Origin: Ypsolopha sequella
Lineage: Eukaryota; Arthropoda; Insecta; Lepidoptera; Ypsolophidae
DNA length: 64,000 nucleotides
Direction: 5' to 3'
NCBI GenBank assembly: GCA_934047225.1
Contig: OW203986.1
Location: 16,371,221-16,435,220, forward strand
In this document: piece by piece, positions 21,228 to 30,248 of the stretch
Layout of the letters: each line of letters opens with the position of its first letter
Numbering within the stretch: the first letter of the stretch is position 1
Notes under the pieces: generated by a model
Database searches by the model: none
What the model saw: only the letters and a program-made list of their open reading frames with translations
What the model was told of the DNA's origin: nothing
Position numbers and translations under genes: made by a program

Positions 21228-24200
21228 GTGAGGTCACTGTAGTTTCTTTGTGTCTAAATCGACATTGCACTTACTCATAAAATATGATCACAGCTTCAGT
21301 AATGCTTAAACGGTGTAACAGTGTTTTTTCTTACACTATAAAATCGTCATTTAGTGTTGGGAGAAAAATGACAAAAAAGTTCAGCCACCGTAAAAATAGA
21401 GGGTTGGGGTGTAGGTAAAGAGGTACTATGGGAAAAAGTTCAGCCACCGTAAAAATAGAGGGTTGGGGTGTAGGTAAGGAGGTACTATGGGAAAAAGTTC
21501 AGCCACCGTAAAAATAGAGGGTTGGGGTGTAGGTAAAGAGGTACTATGGGAAAAAGTTCAGCCACCGTAAAAATAGAGGGTTGGGGTGTAGGTAAAGAGG
21601 TGCTATGGGAAAAAGTTCAGCCACCGTAAAAATAGAGGGTAGGGGTGTAGGTAAAGAGATACTATGGGAAAAAGTTCAGCCTCCGCAAAAATAGAGGATT
21701 GGGGTGTAGATAAGGAGGTACCTAGACCTACTATGGGACATTAGACTTGGGGAAAATTTTCATTTGGGCGCCAACTCTCATGGTGGAACTTGTTTATGGT
21801 AGTGTTTGGTCAATATTAGTTTACCATACTTAGAAACTGAAAGTCATTATTAGAAGTGTTTTAAAGCAAACTATTACAAAAAATATTTATATACATACAT
21901 ATATATATATATATATATTATATAGGTATATATAAATCTATGGCGATATCATGAGTTGTGACATTTTATAGCATATACAAGTTGCAAAGTTGAGATGGAC
22001 CACTAAGGGCACTACCAGAACCATTATAGCAGTGGCGTGCACAGAACTTTTTTCCGGAAAAGCAATCAGAAGGTCAAGTACGACAATAAAAAAAATATAA
22101 AAAAATTTAAATAACACTTTGAAAAAAAAAAGTTTGTATGACGCCAGGGTAGGCACTGCCTACCCTAGAGTAAACATTTTCATACAAACTTTTTTTTTCC
22201 AAAGTGTTATTTAATTTTTTTCATATTTTTTTTATTGTCGTACTTGACCTTCTGATTGCTTTTCCGGAAAAAAGTTCTGTGCACGCCACTGCATTATAGC
22301 TATAAGAAAACGTACTTAAGAAACCAACCCTTTCTTTTGTAGTACTTTACTTCAGCATTCATAGATTTTGAAAAAAAAAAATATTGAGAAAATGGAAATA
22401 ATAATTTTTCAACAAACCTCATTTATACAAAATGGGTGATTATGTCTAATCTTTTAAAGTCAAATCTGTATATTGCAGTACCACAGTTGTTAGAACATAT
22501 CAATAATTACTATTTTAAAGCAAAATCCACCAATAAAAAAAAAATTACAGTTTTGTTTTTTACTGTGTATCAGAAGGGACTTTTATTTAAGACTTAATTA
22601 CTAAAAGAATACATGGTTTTAAACAGATAAATTAATATGTCATGAATACGAAATACCATTATTATTATGCACATTTAATTTAACAGTAACAAGTTCAAAG
22701 TTTCCACTAAGTAAATTAATGAATCCACCAGCCTAAAAGAATCAACAGTGAGCTATTACAGGCAAGGAGGTTAATTTTTCATTACAAAAAATAATTATCG
22801 ATCTACCCATGATTCTCATAAATGTATTTATGACTAACCACTTATTTATACAGATTCTATAGCAAACTTAGATTTTTTAGATGTTTAGAATTTTTTCTCA
22901 CCATCCTGATGTCTAATTATAATTATGTCCAAAATTATGCACAAAATACTATTTTTTGATTTTTTCTCGTTTTTAATTTTATTTTTCTCGAGTTAATACG
23001 CATTTTGTCATAAAACAAGGGGGTTTTGCCTCGTTAGGCTCCCCAATTTATTAACATATAAACCTAACATGCTCCTTTTCGCTTCGCTCATTGTTACGCC
23101 ATATTTATTACTTTTTGTAGAAAGATTATCTCTTGCACATCCTTTGCTATACTCCAACCGCATTCTGACCATAAATATTTCTAAACTCTATTTCAGGATT
23201 ACTGGCTTTCTTGCAATGAAGATCGGCAAGGTAGCTGCAGTTGGCATTGGTGGTGGTGTCATTTTACTGCACGTTGCTAATCAGAAGGGATACATTGATA
23301 TCAATTGGGATAAAATCAATAAAAGAGTTGATAAAATAAGTGATAAGATTGAGAAAGAAGCAGTAGGCAAATCACCCCAGTGGTTTGAAAAAGTAAGTGC
23401 AATTTAGGGTGGTTGTTGACTGTCATTTGCTCCCATATAATTGCTAGCCAGTAGTTGTCAAATGTTTAGTTTTCATACTTGACCGGTTCTTTACATTTAG
23501 AATGTATAAAATAAAAATATGTATCTACCTACATCAAAGTCATTTTTACGTGTGAATGAATGCGAATGTTTATCAACCGGTCCTATCTGTGCTGAACACA
23601 GAACATAAGTACAGCAGACATAAATCATGACGCGACCAACTCAGTTGTGGGCGCGGCCAAATGTTATGCTGTTTCATTTCGCTATACTATGCACGCTCCA
23701 TGAAACTTGCGAAGCCAATACAATCGTGCCATTTCGTCACGGGCGCAAAATTGAAAACTTGTTTTCAGGAGAAACATGATTTTGGCTAGATTGTGGACGT
23801 TTTCAAACATATTTTTGGTTATTAATAATCTAGATAACATTTTCGATGTTTGATTCGTATAATTTTTTTGATTTTATCTAAAGCAATAAAAGCACATTCA
23901 GCTACACTTTTGGTAAAAAAACCGTTAAATTTACGTATTTTAGGGGTTTGTTGCTGAGATAAAACTCTAAATTTATTTTGTTACAGGTGATATTATTTGT
24001 CAAAGATAATTCATATTACTCAGCAGGCTTTACCGGAGGATTCTTTTTTGGCATTGCATCTTCATGAATCCCATATGAGTTTCTTTACTAGCAAGTGAGT
24101 GATTTGATTAAAATTGGACTTGAATTATATTTGAACCGGTCAAGCATGAAACTTACTTCATCTTTTTTTTCTTCCACAATATTTACTTTATAGGTAATCA

Positions 24201-24474
24201 AAAAAGGATAGGGTCAAAAAAGATAGGACATGAATGAGCAAAATAGAACTTGACTGAGTAGGTTTATTAATAATTACAATTATTTTTTCAGGTGGAAAGA
24301 TTTGTTGACCGTAAACTAGACAAAGCAGAAAATTTAATAAAGAAAAAGGAAATAAAAGCGAAGCGTTGGTTTAACAATTTTACTGGTGATGATGAGTACC
24401 GTGCCACTGAGACTCATGTATTTCTAGCATCATTTGTGGCTGGTTTAGCTGTTGGTCTCATCTGTGGTAAATAA
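21085..24474 (+). CDS. FUNDC1: FUN14-domain protein, alternative last exons
   Basis: Family members are small mitochondrial outer-membrane proteins linked to mitophagy and ER contacts. Exon 1 is 21085-21227, exon 2 is 23197-23392, and then either exon 3a 23987-24067 or exon 3b 24292-24474. Both last exons join in phase 0 after 113 codons, giving 139 or 173 aa (human FUNDC1 is about 155). The core SGWITGFLAMKIGKVAAVGI, GGGVILLHVA and GYIDINWDKI matches the FUN14 domain, with two predicted hydrophobic helices. The N-terminus is short and acidic/basic, and I see no YxxL-type LC3-binding motif like that of the vertebrate protein. The final helix is supplied by 3a (SAGFTGGFFFGIASS) or 3b (VFLASFVAGLAVGLICGK). 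No TATA box is obvious. Confidence 0.93.
21379..21725. repeat. Tandem array, 59-bp unit, about six copies
   Basis: The unit starts gttcagccaccgtaaaaata, continues gagggttggggtgtaggtaa and ends gtactatgggaaaaa. The first five copies are nearly identical and the last is diverged. It lies 150 bp into FUNDC1 intron 1. Confidence 0.95.
21896..21930. repeat. TA-rich microsatellite
   Basis: An (AT)n run interrupted by 'acata' and 'gg', in FUNDC1 intron 1. Confidence 0.8.
22030..22291. mobile_element. hAT foldback element, perfect 8-bp target duplication
   Basis: 262 bp bounded by CATTATAG at 22022-22029 and 22292-22299. The arms are about 115 bp each and nearly perfect complements, starting CAGTGGCGTGCACAGAAC and running through gaaaagcaatcagaaggtc, around a loop of about 30 bp that itself holds tagggtaggcactgcctaccct-like symmetry. 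Termini and target length fit hAT. Confidence 0.9.
23197..23392 (+). CDS. FUNDC1: FUNDC1 exon 2: FUN14 core
   Basis: Acceptor CTCTATTTCAG. Starts ITGFLAMKIGKVAAVGIGGG and ends SPQWFEK at donor GTAAGTG. 196 nt, which with exon 1 makes exactly 113 codons. Confidence 0.93.
23987..24067 (+). CDS. FUNDC1: FUNDC1 terminal exon 3a (short isoform)
   Basis: Acceptor TTTTGTTACAG. Reads VILFVKDNSYYSAGF then TGGFFFGIASS and TGA. This places a Gly-rich final helix and an S-rich end where FUN14 proteins normally finish, so 3a resembles the canonical C-terminus. 26 residues. Confidence 0.82.
   Translation: MILFVKDNSYYSAGFTGGFFFGIASS
24292..24474 (+). CDS. FUNDC1: FUNDC1 terminal exon 3b (long isoform)
   Basis: Acceptor ATTATTTTTTCAG. 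Starts VERFVDRKLDKAENLIKKK, passes through a charged helix and ends VFLASFVAGLAVGLICGK with a GxxxG-type helix. 60 residues, stop at 24472-24474. An AATAAA overlaps the stop (24470-24475). Confidence 0.85.
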   Translation: MERFVDRKLDKAENLIKKKEIKAKRWFNNFTGDDEYRATETHVFLASFVAGLAVGLICGK

Positions 24475-24763
24475 ATATTTAATACAGAACATAAAATACC
24501 CCTTAAAAATGATGTAATTTAAATGTAACAAGAATCCACTATGCAAGTATTATCCAAACTTAATTAAATGTTTTATTTCCTAACATTATTCAAAAGACTA
24601 GTTGTAGAGCCATTATGAGCTAAAATTCACTACCTATATTGAAATAATAACATTTGCAGAAACTATACTGTGCAGTATAACTGTAAACTTCTGCAGCAAC
24701 ATGTACGAACTAATTCCATTGTCTAAATTGTTTTTCATTAAGTATGTATGTTTTAAATGAGTT

Positions 24764-24929
24764 AATAAAGCCGATTCTAAAGGCTTTAATTTTAGTTTTA
24801 GTGCTGTCAAAACTAAATTTTCTTCGATAAAAATAGTCCTTAACAGTTGGGATTAGAAGCTAATTTTCTTTGGAAAGAAATTTGACAGCACTAAAACCAA
24901 AATTAAAGCCTTCAGAATTGGCTTTATTG
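24764..24929. repeat. MITE family B (copy 2)
   Basis: About 165 bp, ends AATAAAGCCGATTCTAAAGG and, reverse-complemented, AATAAAGCCAATTCTGAAGG, inner arms ttttagtgctgtcaaaac / ttgacagcactaaaac. The left end supplies AATAAAG about 290 bp past the FUNDC1 stop and could act as a distal poly(A) signal. Confidence 0.8.
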
Positions 24930-25119
24930 AAGTTGTAAATGGTGTGTTGTGTTGTTAATGGTAGTTAATCATTCATTGAATTATTATAAACAGTGCGTTT
25001 CTAGGTATCTATTTATTTCAGACAAATAAATGAATATTAAAAAAAAACTGTCGTTTATGTGTCCTTGTAGTGTAGTAAGTAGCTGTTAAGAACTCAGAGC
25101 TGCCATGTGGACTAAAATA

Positions 25120-25197
25120 ATTTGGCTAAGTACGAGTCGGACTCGCGCACAAAGGCTTCCGTACCATCACACAATACGGGCACGGAACCCTAAAAAT
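25120..25197. repeat. 'cggaaccctaaaaa' repeat fragment
   Basis: Reads agtacgagtcggactcgcg ... ggcttccgtacc ... cacggaaccctaaaaa, the two ends of the gggttccgta family with the middle deleted. A parallel fragment is at 37068-37133. Confidence 0.55.
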
Positions 25198-25701
25198 ATG
25201 GTAAATTACAACATCAGTAAATGCAGCTAAAGTCATACTGAAGACTTGGTAAGTGCTCAGTATCAATGTTCAATGATCTTTTCGTAATGAGAAATTTGCG
25301 GTCATAGATTCGGATTTATTTTCGGTCATTTTTGGAACATGACTAGGACCACTATGTTTCGGTATTGTACGATTTTTCGGGATTTCTTACATAAATTCTA
25401 TTAAAATAAAATGTTGACTTACGAAAAATAAATTAAAATTTTACCAAAATGGTGTCATCTTCCAAAAACGACCGAAAATAAACCCGGATCTGTGACCGCA
25501 AATTTCTCGAGCGGCCGCAAACGTTATATATATTATTGAGTAGAGGATCACTTGATTATTCATAATATGGATGCCAAATCCGCGACACTTTGCAATATCT
25601 TGAGAAAAAAATAAAATTTGTTTTTCGCCATACAAAAAAAGGTTTTTCTTTACCTCGAAAACTCACTTTTACAGAAATTTACCGATCAGTATTGTCACTT
25701 G

Positions 25702-26278
25702 AAATATAAAAAATCATCAGGTCGATATTCTGTCTTGAGGCCCTATGTCCATAAAATATAAAAAATCATCAGGTCGATATTCTGTCTTGAGGCCCTATGT
25801 CCATAAAATATAAAAAATCATCAGGTCGATATTCTGTCTTGAGGCCCTATGTCCATAAAATATAAAAAATCATCAGGTAGCGATATTCTGTCTTGAGGCC
25901 CTATGTCCATAAAATATAAAAAATCATCAGGTCGATATTCTGTCTTGAGGCCCTATGTCCATAAAATATAAAAAATCATCAGGTCGATATTCTGTCTTGA
26001 GGCCCTATGTCCATAAAATATAAAAAATCATCAGGTCGATATTCTGTCTTGAGGCCCTATGTCCATAAAATATAAAAAATCATCAGGTCGATATTCTGTC
26101 TTGAGGCCCTATGTCCATAAAATATAAAAAATCATCAGGTCGATATTCTGTCTTGAGGCCCTATGCCCATAAAATATAAAAAATCATCAGGTCGATTTTC
26201 TGTCTTGAGGCCCTATGTCCATAAAATATAAAAAATCATCAGGTCGATATTCTGTCTTGAGGCCCTATGTCCATAAAA
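25702..26278. repeat. Tandem array, 52-bp unit, about eleven copies
   Basis: The unit is atataaaaaatcatcagg tcgatattctgtcttgagg ccctatgtccataaa. Copies are almost identical; one has a 2-bp insertion (aggtagcgat), others single changes. The flanks (gatcagtattgtcacttga, and ttgacactcgcaagggaatc) belong to the same dispersed repeat that appears in reverse at 42690-42975, so the array grew inside that repeat. Confidence 0.95.
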
Positions 26279-26429
26279 TTTCAAATTGGGATCACTGTGA
26301 TAGCTTGACGCGAAAAAAAGTTATTTCACTTTACATAATCAATTTCATACTAATTGTTGACACTCGCAAGGGAATCAAAATCTATAGGGCACTTCCAGTT
26401 GACTTTGAAATTTCGTCTACATAAAAAAT

Positions 26430-26533
26430 AAGAATAAACTATACCTACCTACCTCTCGCATTTATAAAAAAGTCATAAATCATTTATATAGAAAGAAATT
26501 AACAGTCAATTTCTTTTTTAATAAAATGTATCT
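26430..26533. repeat. Left half of the sequence split by the gypsy element
   Basis: 'cctctcgcatttataaaaaa', 'aatcatttatata' and 'aaaaagtcataa'-type words match 32868-32945. The right half resumes at 32508. Together they form a second copy of 32865-33010. Confidence 0.75.
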
Positions 26534-27321
26534 TATAGCAAACCGGCCTTCCGTACTGCCACCTAGAGCCTCTCGCGGTAAACCTCCAGTGCGCTTGCGT
26601 GCACCGCCTTACCGCCGTGCATGGTTGGATTTCGTAGTATAATTATACTATTTGTACCATATTTTCATGACATGTAGTATCGTAATGGTAACGTAAAAAT
26701 ACCATAATTTTATCTTCAGGCCGACCGACTTGTTTTATTGGTTGAGACGTTTTGCTTTTTAACATTTACCCTACAATATAGGGAATTTCTGTGCGTGATG
26801 AATATTTTCAGTAATTTTTTTTAAATTTTCACTATCATATAACTAAATAAACAAATATTTTATTAAATTATGAATATTTTTAGTTTTTTTTTTACTAAAT
26901 ACTTAACTTAACTAATATAAATAGGCAATTTTATTTCAATTCAAAACAAAAATCGACGAAATACGAAATGTAGTATAATTTTAGCCAAGTAGTATATTTT
27001 TAATTTCCATAGACAATAATTTTCCGAGGGTCTGAATCCAACCCTGCCGCCGTGTCGCTAGCGTTGCTCTGCTCACACGCCGGTCAGGCAGTCTGAGAGA
27101 GACCACCGTAGTATCCCTCTATAATTTGTGGAGACCACACACACAGCTTGTAAGCAACCACACGCGCGCGCTAATCGAATCCCACGTAAAATAAGTTATC
27201 GTAGTTTAGAAGCCCTAGATTAGTTCAGATTTGTGAAACCTTTGAATAGACGCTTTATTGTGAACTGATCTCTGTGTTTTCTTCGTTAAAAACTCAATCC
27301 ATGGGAGAAACCCCTCTCATA
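26534..27321 (+). repeat. Gypsy 5' LTR, interrupted
   Basis: Starts tatagcaaaccggccttcc and ends cccctctcata, as does the 3' LTR. Compared with the 334-bp 3' LTR it carries a 427-bp hAT-type insert (26620-27046) plus an 8-bp duplicate, a 24-bp insert flanked by gagaccac repeats near 27100, and a 5-bp tandem duplication (tgctctgctc). It lacks about 20 bp near 26593. Confidence 0.9.
26620..27046. mobile_element. hAT-type insert in the 5' LTR
   Basis: 427 bp flanked by CCGCCGTG (26612-26619 and 27047-27054). Ends CATGGTTGGATT and, reverse-complemented, CAGGGTTGGATT. The uninterrupted site is seen in the 3' LTR (taccgccgtgtcgctagcg). Non-coding, AT-rich. Confidence 0.9.
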
Positions 27322-27323
27322 AA

Positions 27324-27337
27324 TGGCGCCTCAACGT
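27324..27337 (+). promoter_or_regulatory. Primer binding site, tRNA-Lys-like
   Basis: TGGCGCCTCAACGT, two bases after the 5' LTR. TGGCGCC is the complement of a tRNA-Lys 3' end, the usual primer of many gypsy elements. One base differs from the canonical continuation. Confidence 0.75.
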
Positions 27338-27414
27338 AAAATAGCGCGTAAACTGCGTGTGTACTAACTGTGATTTGTGATTTGTGTGTATTTTTTGGAC
27401 ATTACCAATCATCA

Positions 27415-28166
27415 TGAATAACCATCAAATGAAGCTGAGAAGCCATGACGGTACTGATAACGAAAACAACCAACCACCCGCTCCGACCGAGACCCCGGGT
27501 CTATTACCGGGTCAGTTACCGGGTCAAACACCAATTGCCCCATCATCCAACGCACCAGCTACGGAAGACCAACGTGTTTTAAGTGGAGAGGAAACACCGC
27601 AGAGCCAGCGCTATACGAACGCGGCCGGCGGCACTCATTACGCCTCCACCCCTTACCACCGCAGCGAAATGACGTTTTCACAAGAAAACGTAGCCTCACT
27701 CATAACTTCTTTACAGAGGACACAGACGGAAGCGTTCAAAGACATTCTTCAGTCTGTGATGAGGACGTCGCAGCCGGTCGGACACGAAGGTACTCTGGCT
27801 CGCTGTAAATCTACATTCAGCGGTGGACCAAATGAATCAGTGGAAGCATTCCTTGATGCCGTCGAGAGCTATATTGATTGTGCCAACGTCTCAGATTCGA
27901 ACGTAGTGAAAGGACTATCTATGTTGTTGCTTGGCAACGCTTCTATCTGGTGGCAAGGACTAAAAGATCAGATACGCGGTTGGAACGATGCGAAGGAAAA
28001 TCTGATAAACGCATACGGCGACCGACGCCCCCCTCACCGTATATACATAGATATTTTTGCAAACCCGCAAGGACTCGAAAATACCGACATATTTGTGTCT
28101 AGAATACGTGCACTCATGTCGAGGCCTCCTCAAAACGATATCACAGAAAATGCGAAACAGACATGA
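27415..28166 (+). CDS. Gypsy gag, N-terminal frame
   Basis: Starts MNNHQMKLRSHDGTDNE, 250 aa. Hydrophilic Pro/Thr-rich start, then a capsid-like part (LARCKSTFSGGPNESVEAFL, WWQGLKDQI) typical of the retrotransposon gag family. It ends at TGA 28164-28166, overlapping the next frame's ATG at 28163 by four bases. Either a mutation or an unusual frameshift separates the two halves. Confidence 0.85.
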
Positions 28167-29380
28167 TATACGGCCTCATGCACGCCAGGATCAGAAAGAG
28201 ACTACGAAGAGAGGAATTCACATCATTCACAGAACTTCTCCGGCATGCGAGAAATATTGAAGATTCCATGAGTGAGCCAGGGAGAGGTACGATCGTACGA
28301 AATGAGCGAAATCCCCGAGCACCCCCCCCATCCGCGCTGCCGCCGCCGTCGCGCGCCTTTGATACGCCGCCGCAGCGTGCCTTTGATACGCCGCCGCAGC
28401 GTGCCTTTGAAAAGCCGCCGCCGCGCGTTGTTGCTACGGTGTCCGGTGCTCGTGCCCCGCCCGCCGCGACCGCAGTCCCCCCCTCCTTCGTCCCGCCGAG
28501 CACTCCCGCTGTCGTCACTCCGGCGCTGCGCGAAGATCGTGAGCGAAACGGCCGTACACAACGTCCTTTCTGCGTGTACTGTAAGCACTATGGACACAAA
28601 CGCGATCAGTGCCGTAAGTTAGCGGAAAAGGGTGAGTCAGCTGATGTACTTACTAATAACATGAACGCACCTATTTCGTGTTACAAATGTGGTTTGACAA
28701 ACGTTAGTCGCGAGAATTGCAAACGGTGCAACAACGAGCAACATTTTTATAGTGTAAATATGTGTATGGACAGCACGGTAGAAAAGTGTTTCGATGTCGA
28801 TGAAAATGTTTCACGTTTCCGCGATAACTTGTACAATCGACCACCAAAATGTGATAATAATTTGTCCATAGAGACACAGGATGAGCAATTTCAGACAAAC
28901 ATACAGGTTGAAAATTTTTCATCACATATACAGGATGAAAAGTTTTCGACAAATTTAAAGGTTGCAAATTTTTCATCACATATACAGGATGAAAAGTTTC
29001 TGACAAATATACAGATTGAAAATTTTTCATCACATATACAGAATGAAAAGTTTTCGACAAATGAAAATTTTTCATCACATATACAGGATGAAAGGTTTCC
29101 GACAAATATACAGGTTGAACATTTTTCATCACAAATACAGGATGAAAATTTTGTGACGAATATACAGGGTGACATTTATTCGATGAATAATTATAATAGT
29201 TCTGATCCAGCATTATGCGAGCATAAACAAATGTCTAAGAATTTATCAATTGATGTTGCGCATACTTCTCAGAAAAACAGCACCCATAACTTTGTTTCTA
29301 TGGAAAACATGAAGAGTGATTTCAACAAAATTCAAAATAATTCTGTTAGTGATGATGACATGCATGTGGTTAACCCATGA
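28163..29380 (+). CDS. Gypsy gag, C-terminal frame with zinc knuckle
   Basis: 405 aa. Continues the capsid (IRKRLRREEFTSFTELLRHA), then a Pro/Ala/Arg-rich GC-rich linker with a repeated RAFDTPPQ unit, then a CX2CX4HX4C knuckle (CVYCKHYGHKRDQC, about residues 134-147) and a second Cys cluster (CYKCGLTNVSRENCKRC). After these come about six copies of an 18-residue unit (NFSSHIQDEKF core) with no family I recognise. Ends at TGA 29378-29380 inside a perfect hairpin. Confidence 0.85.
   Translation: MIYGLMHARIRKRLRREEFTSFTELLRHARNIEDSMSEPGRGTIVRNERNPRAPPPSALPPPSRAFDTPPQRAFDTPPQRAFEKPPPRVVATVSGARAPPAATAVPPSFVPPSTPAVVTPALREDRERNGRTQRPFCVYCKHYGHKRDQCRKLAEKGESADVLTNNMNAPISCYKCGLTNVSRENCKRCNNEQHFYSVNMCMDSTVEKCFDVDENVSRFRDNLYNRPPKCDNNLSIETQDEQFQTNIQVENFSSHIQDEKFSTNLKVANFSSHIQDEKFLTNIQIENFSSHIQNEKFSTNENFSSHIQDERFPTNIQVEHFSSQIQDENFVTNIQGDIYSMNNYNSSDPALCEHKQMSKNLSIDVAHTSQKNSTHNFVSMENMKSDFNKIQNNSVSDDDMHVVNP
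28890..29170 (+). repeat. 54-bp coding repeat in gag
   Basis: About five and a half units encoding variants of TNIQVENFSSHIQDEKFS. One unit is shortened (TNENFSSHIQDERFP). The repetition keeps the reading frame, so the peptide repeat was probably tolerated or selected. Confidence 0.85.
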
Positions 29381-29406
29381 ACCTAATATACATCCATGGG
29401 TTAACC
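29368..29406. promoter_or_regulatory. 12-bp perfect hairpin at the gag stop
   Basis: GGTTAACCCATG (29368-29379) pairs with CATGGGTTAACC (29395-29406), loop 15 bases. The stem contains most of the gag TGA. A stem at this place could influence termination, but it may equally be a remnant of another repeat. Confidence 0.5.
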
Positions 29407-29422
29407 GTAATGATGATAATGT

Positions 29423-29621
29423 TTTTAACCCTTCACGTGCAATGGAAAAATGTAGTATCCATATTTTTGTAAAATTTGTGGATCCGTCCGATAGTGTGAA
29501 AAATTGCAACTCCGATTTTATTTTTAACCCTTCACGTGCTATGGAAAAATGTAGTAACCATTAATTTGTGAAATTTGCGGATTTATCTTATGATGTTAAA
29601 AATTGTAATTTTAATGACTGT
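29423..29621. repeat. Two-copy tandem repeat between gag and protease
   Basis: About 99-bp units starting tttttaacccttcacgtgc and including atggaaaaatgtagta. They lie where the gag-pol junction should be; stops break all frames. Confidence 0.75.
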
Positions 29622-29711
29622 ATATGTAGTGGAGACGATGTATCGCCCGGAAATTGCCGCGACAGGCTCGTTAGGTACCGCGAATTACGCCCTATTTTCA
29701 AAATTTAAATT

Positions 29712-30248
29712 TTGGGTCTTTTCGGAACGGCTTTAATTGATACTGCCGCGAAACATTGTATTGCCGGACATACGCTATATGCTCTCTTGCTGAAGAAGGG
29801 TCACCCCCTCGCTCCTTCGACACGACAGATCAAGCTTGCAGATGGTCACGTGCGGGAGGTGCTTACTACATCTCTTACAGTAAGGTTAGAACAGACGGTC
29901 ATTACAATCCCGTTCCTGATTTTTCCACAATCAACAAACAATGAAACACTTCTCGGTATTGATTTTATTACTGCTGCAGGAGTAGTGATAGATTTTTATA
30001 GGGAGATCTGGTACTTAAGTAAAAATGATACTGTTCAGCATAAGCTCCTTTTTGAACCTGAGATAGGTTCTCCGTCAAACAATGAAACACTTCTCGGTAT
30101 TGATTTTATTACTGCTGCAGGAGTAGTGATAGATTTTTATAGGGAGATCTGGTACTTAAGTAAAAATGATACTGTTCAGCATAAGCTCCTTTTTGAACCT
30201 ATCTCTAGATGCACAGGCTGCTCTTCTGCTGACGTTCTCCGTGTTTGA
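29712..30248 (+). pseudogene. Gypsy protease fragment with internal duplication
   Basis: Aspartic-protease-like frame: the active-site region reads ALIDTAAKHC (a DTA triplet in place of the usual DT/SG) and later LLGIDFITAAGVVIDF, a flap/C-terminal landmark. The stretch 29935-30059 is repeated at 30076-30200 with a 16-bp spacer, doubling the last 40 or so residues. The frame then leaves protease homology at the point where reverse transcriptase should begin. Confidence 0.8.
29935..30200. repeat. 125-bp direct duplication in pol
   Basis: 29935-30059 and 30076-30200 appear identical by eye (caaacaatgaaacacttct to ttttgaacct). It sits exactly at the left edge of the missing reverse-transcriptase segment, so the two changes may have arisen in one template-switch event. 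Confidence 0.9.

Noticed and set aside
23069..23196. Possible 5' extension of FUNDC1 exon 2 from an ATG at 23069
   Set aside because: It reads through the polypyrimidine tract and acceptor CTATTTCAG. Exon 1 at 21085 supplies the expected N-terminus in phase.
25702..26278. CRISPR array
   Set aside because: The 52-bp units are contiguous tandem repeats without unique spacers, in a eukaryotic context.
28141..28597. Minus-strand frames rich in Gly/Arg/Thr
   Set aside because: They are antisense to the GC-rich linker of gypsy gag; composition explains their length.
28704..29213. Minus-strand repetitive Cys/His frames (ICDEKF-like units)
   Set aside because: Antisense shadow of the 54-bp gag repeat. 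The Cys spacing is produced by the repeat, not a zinc-finger array.
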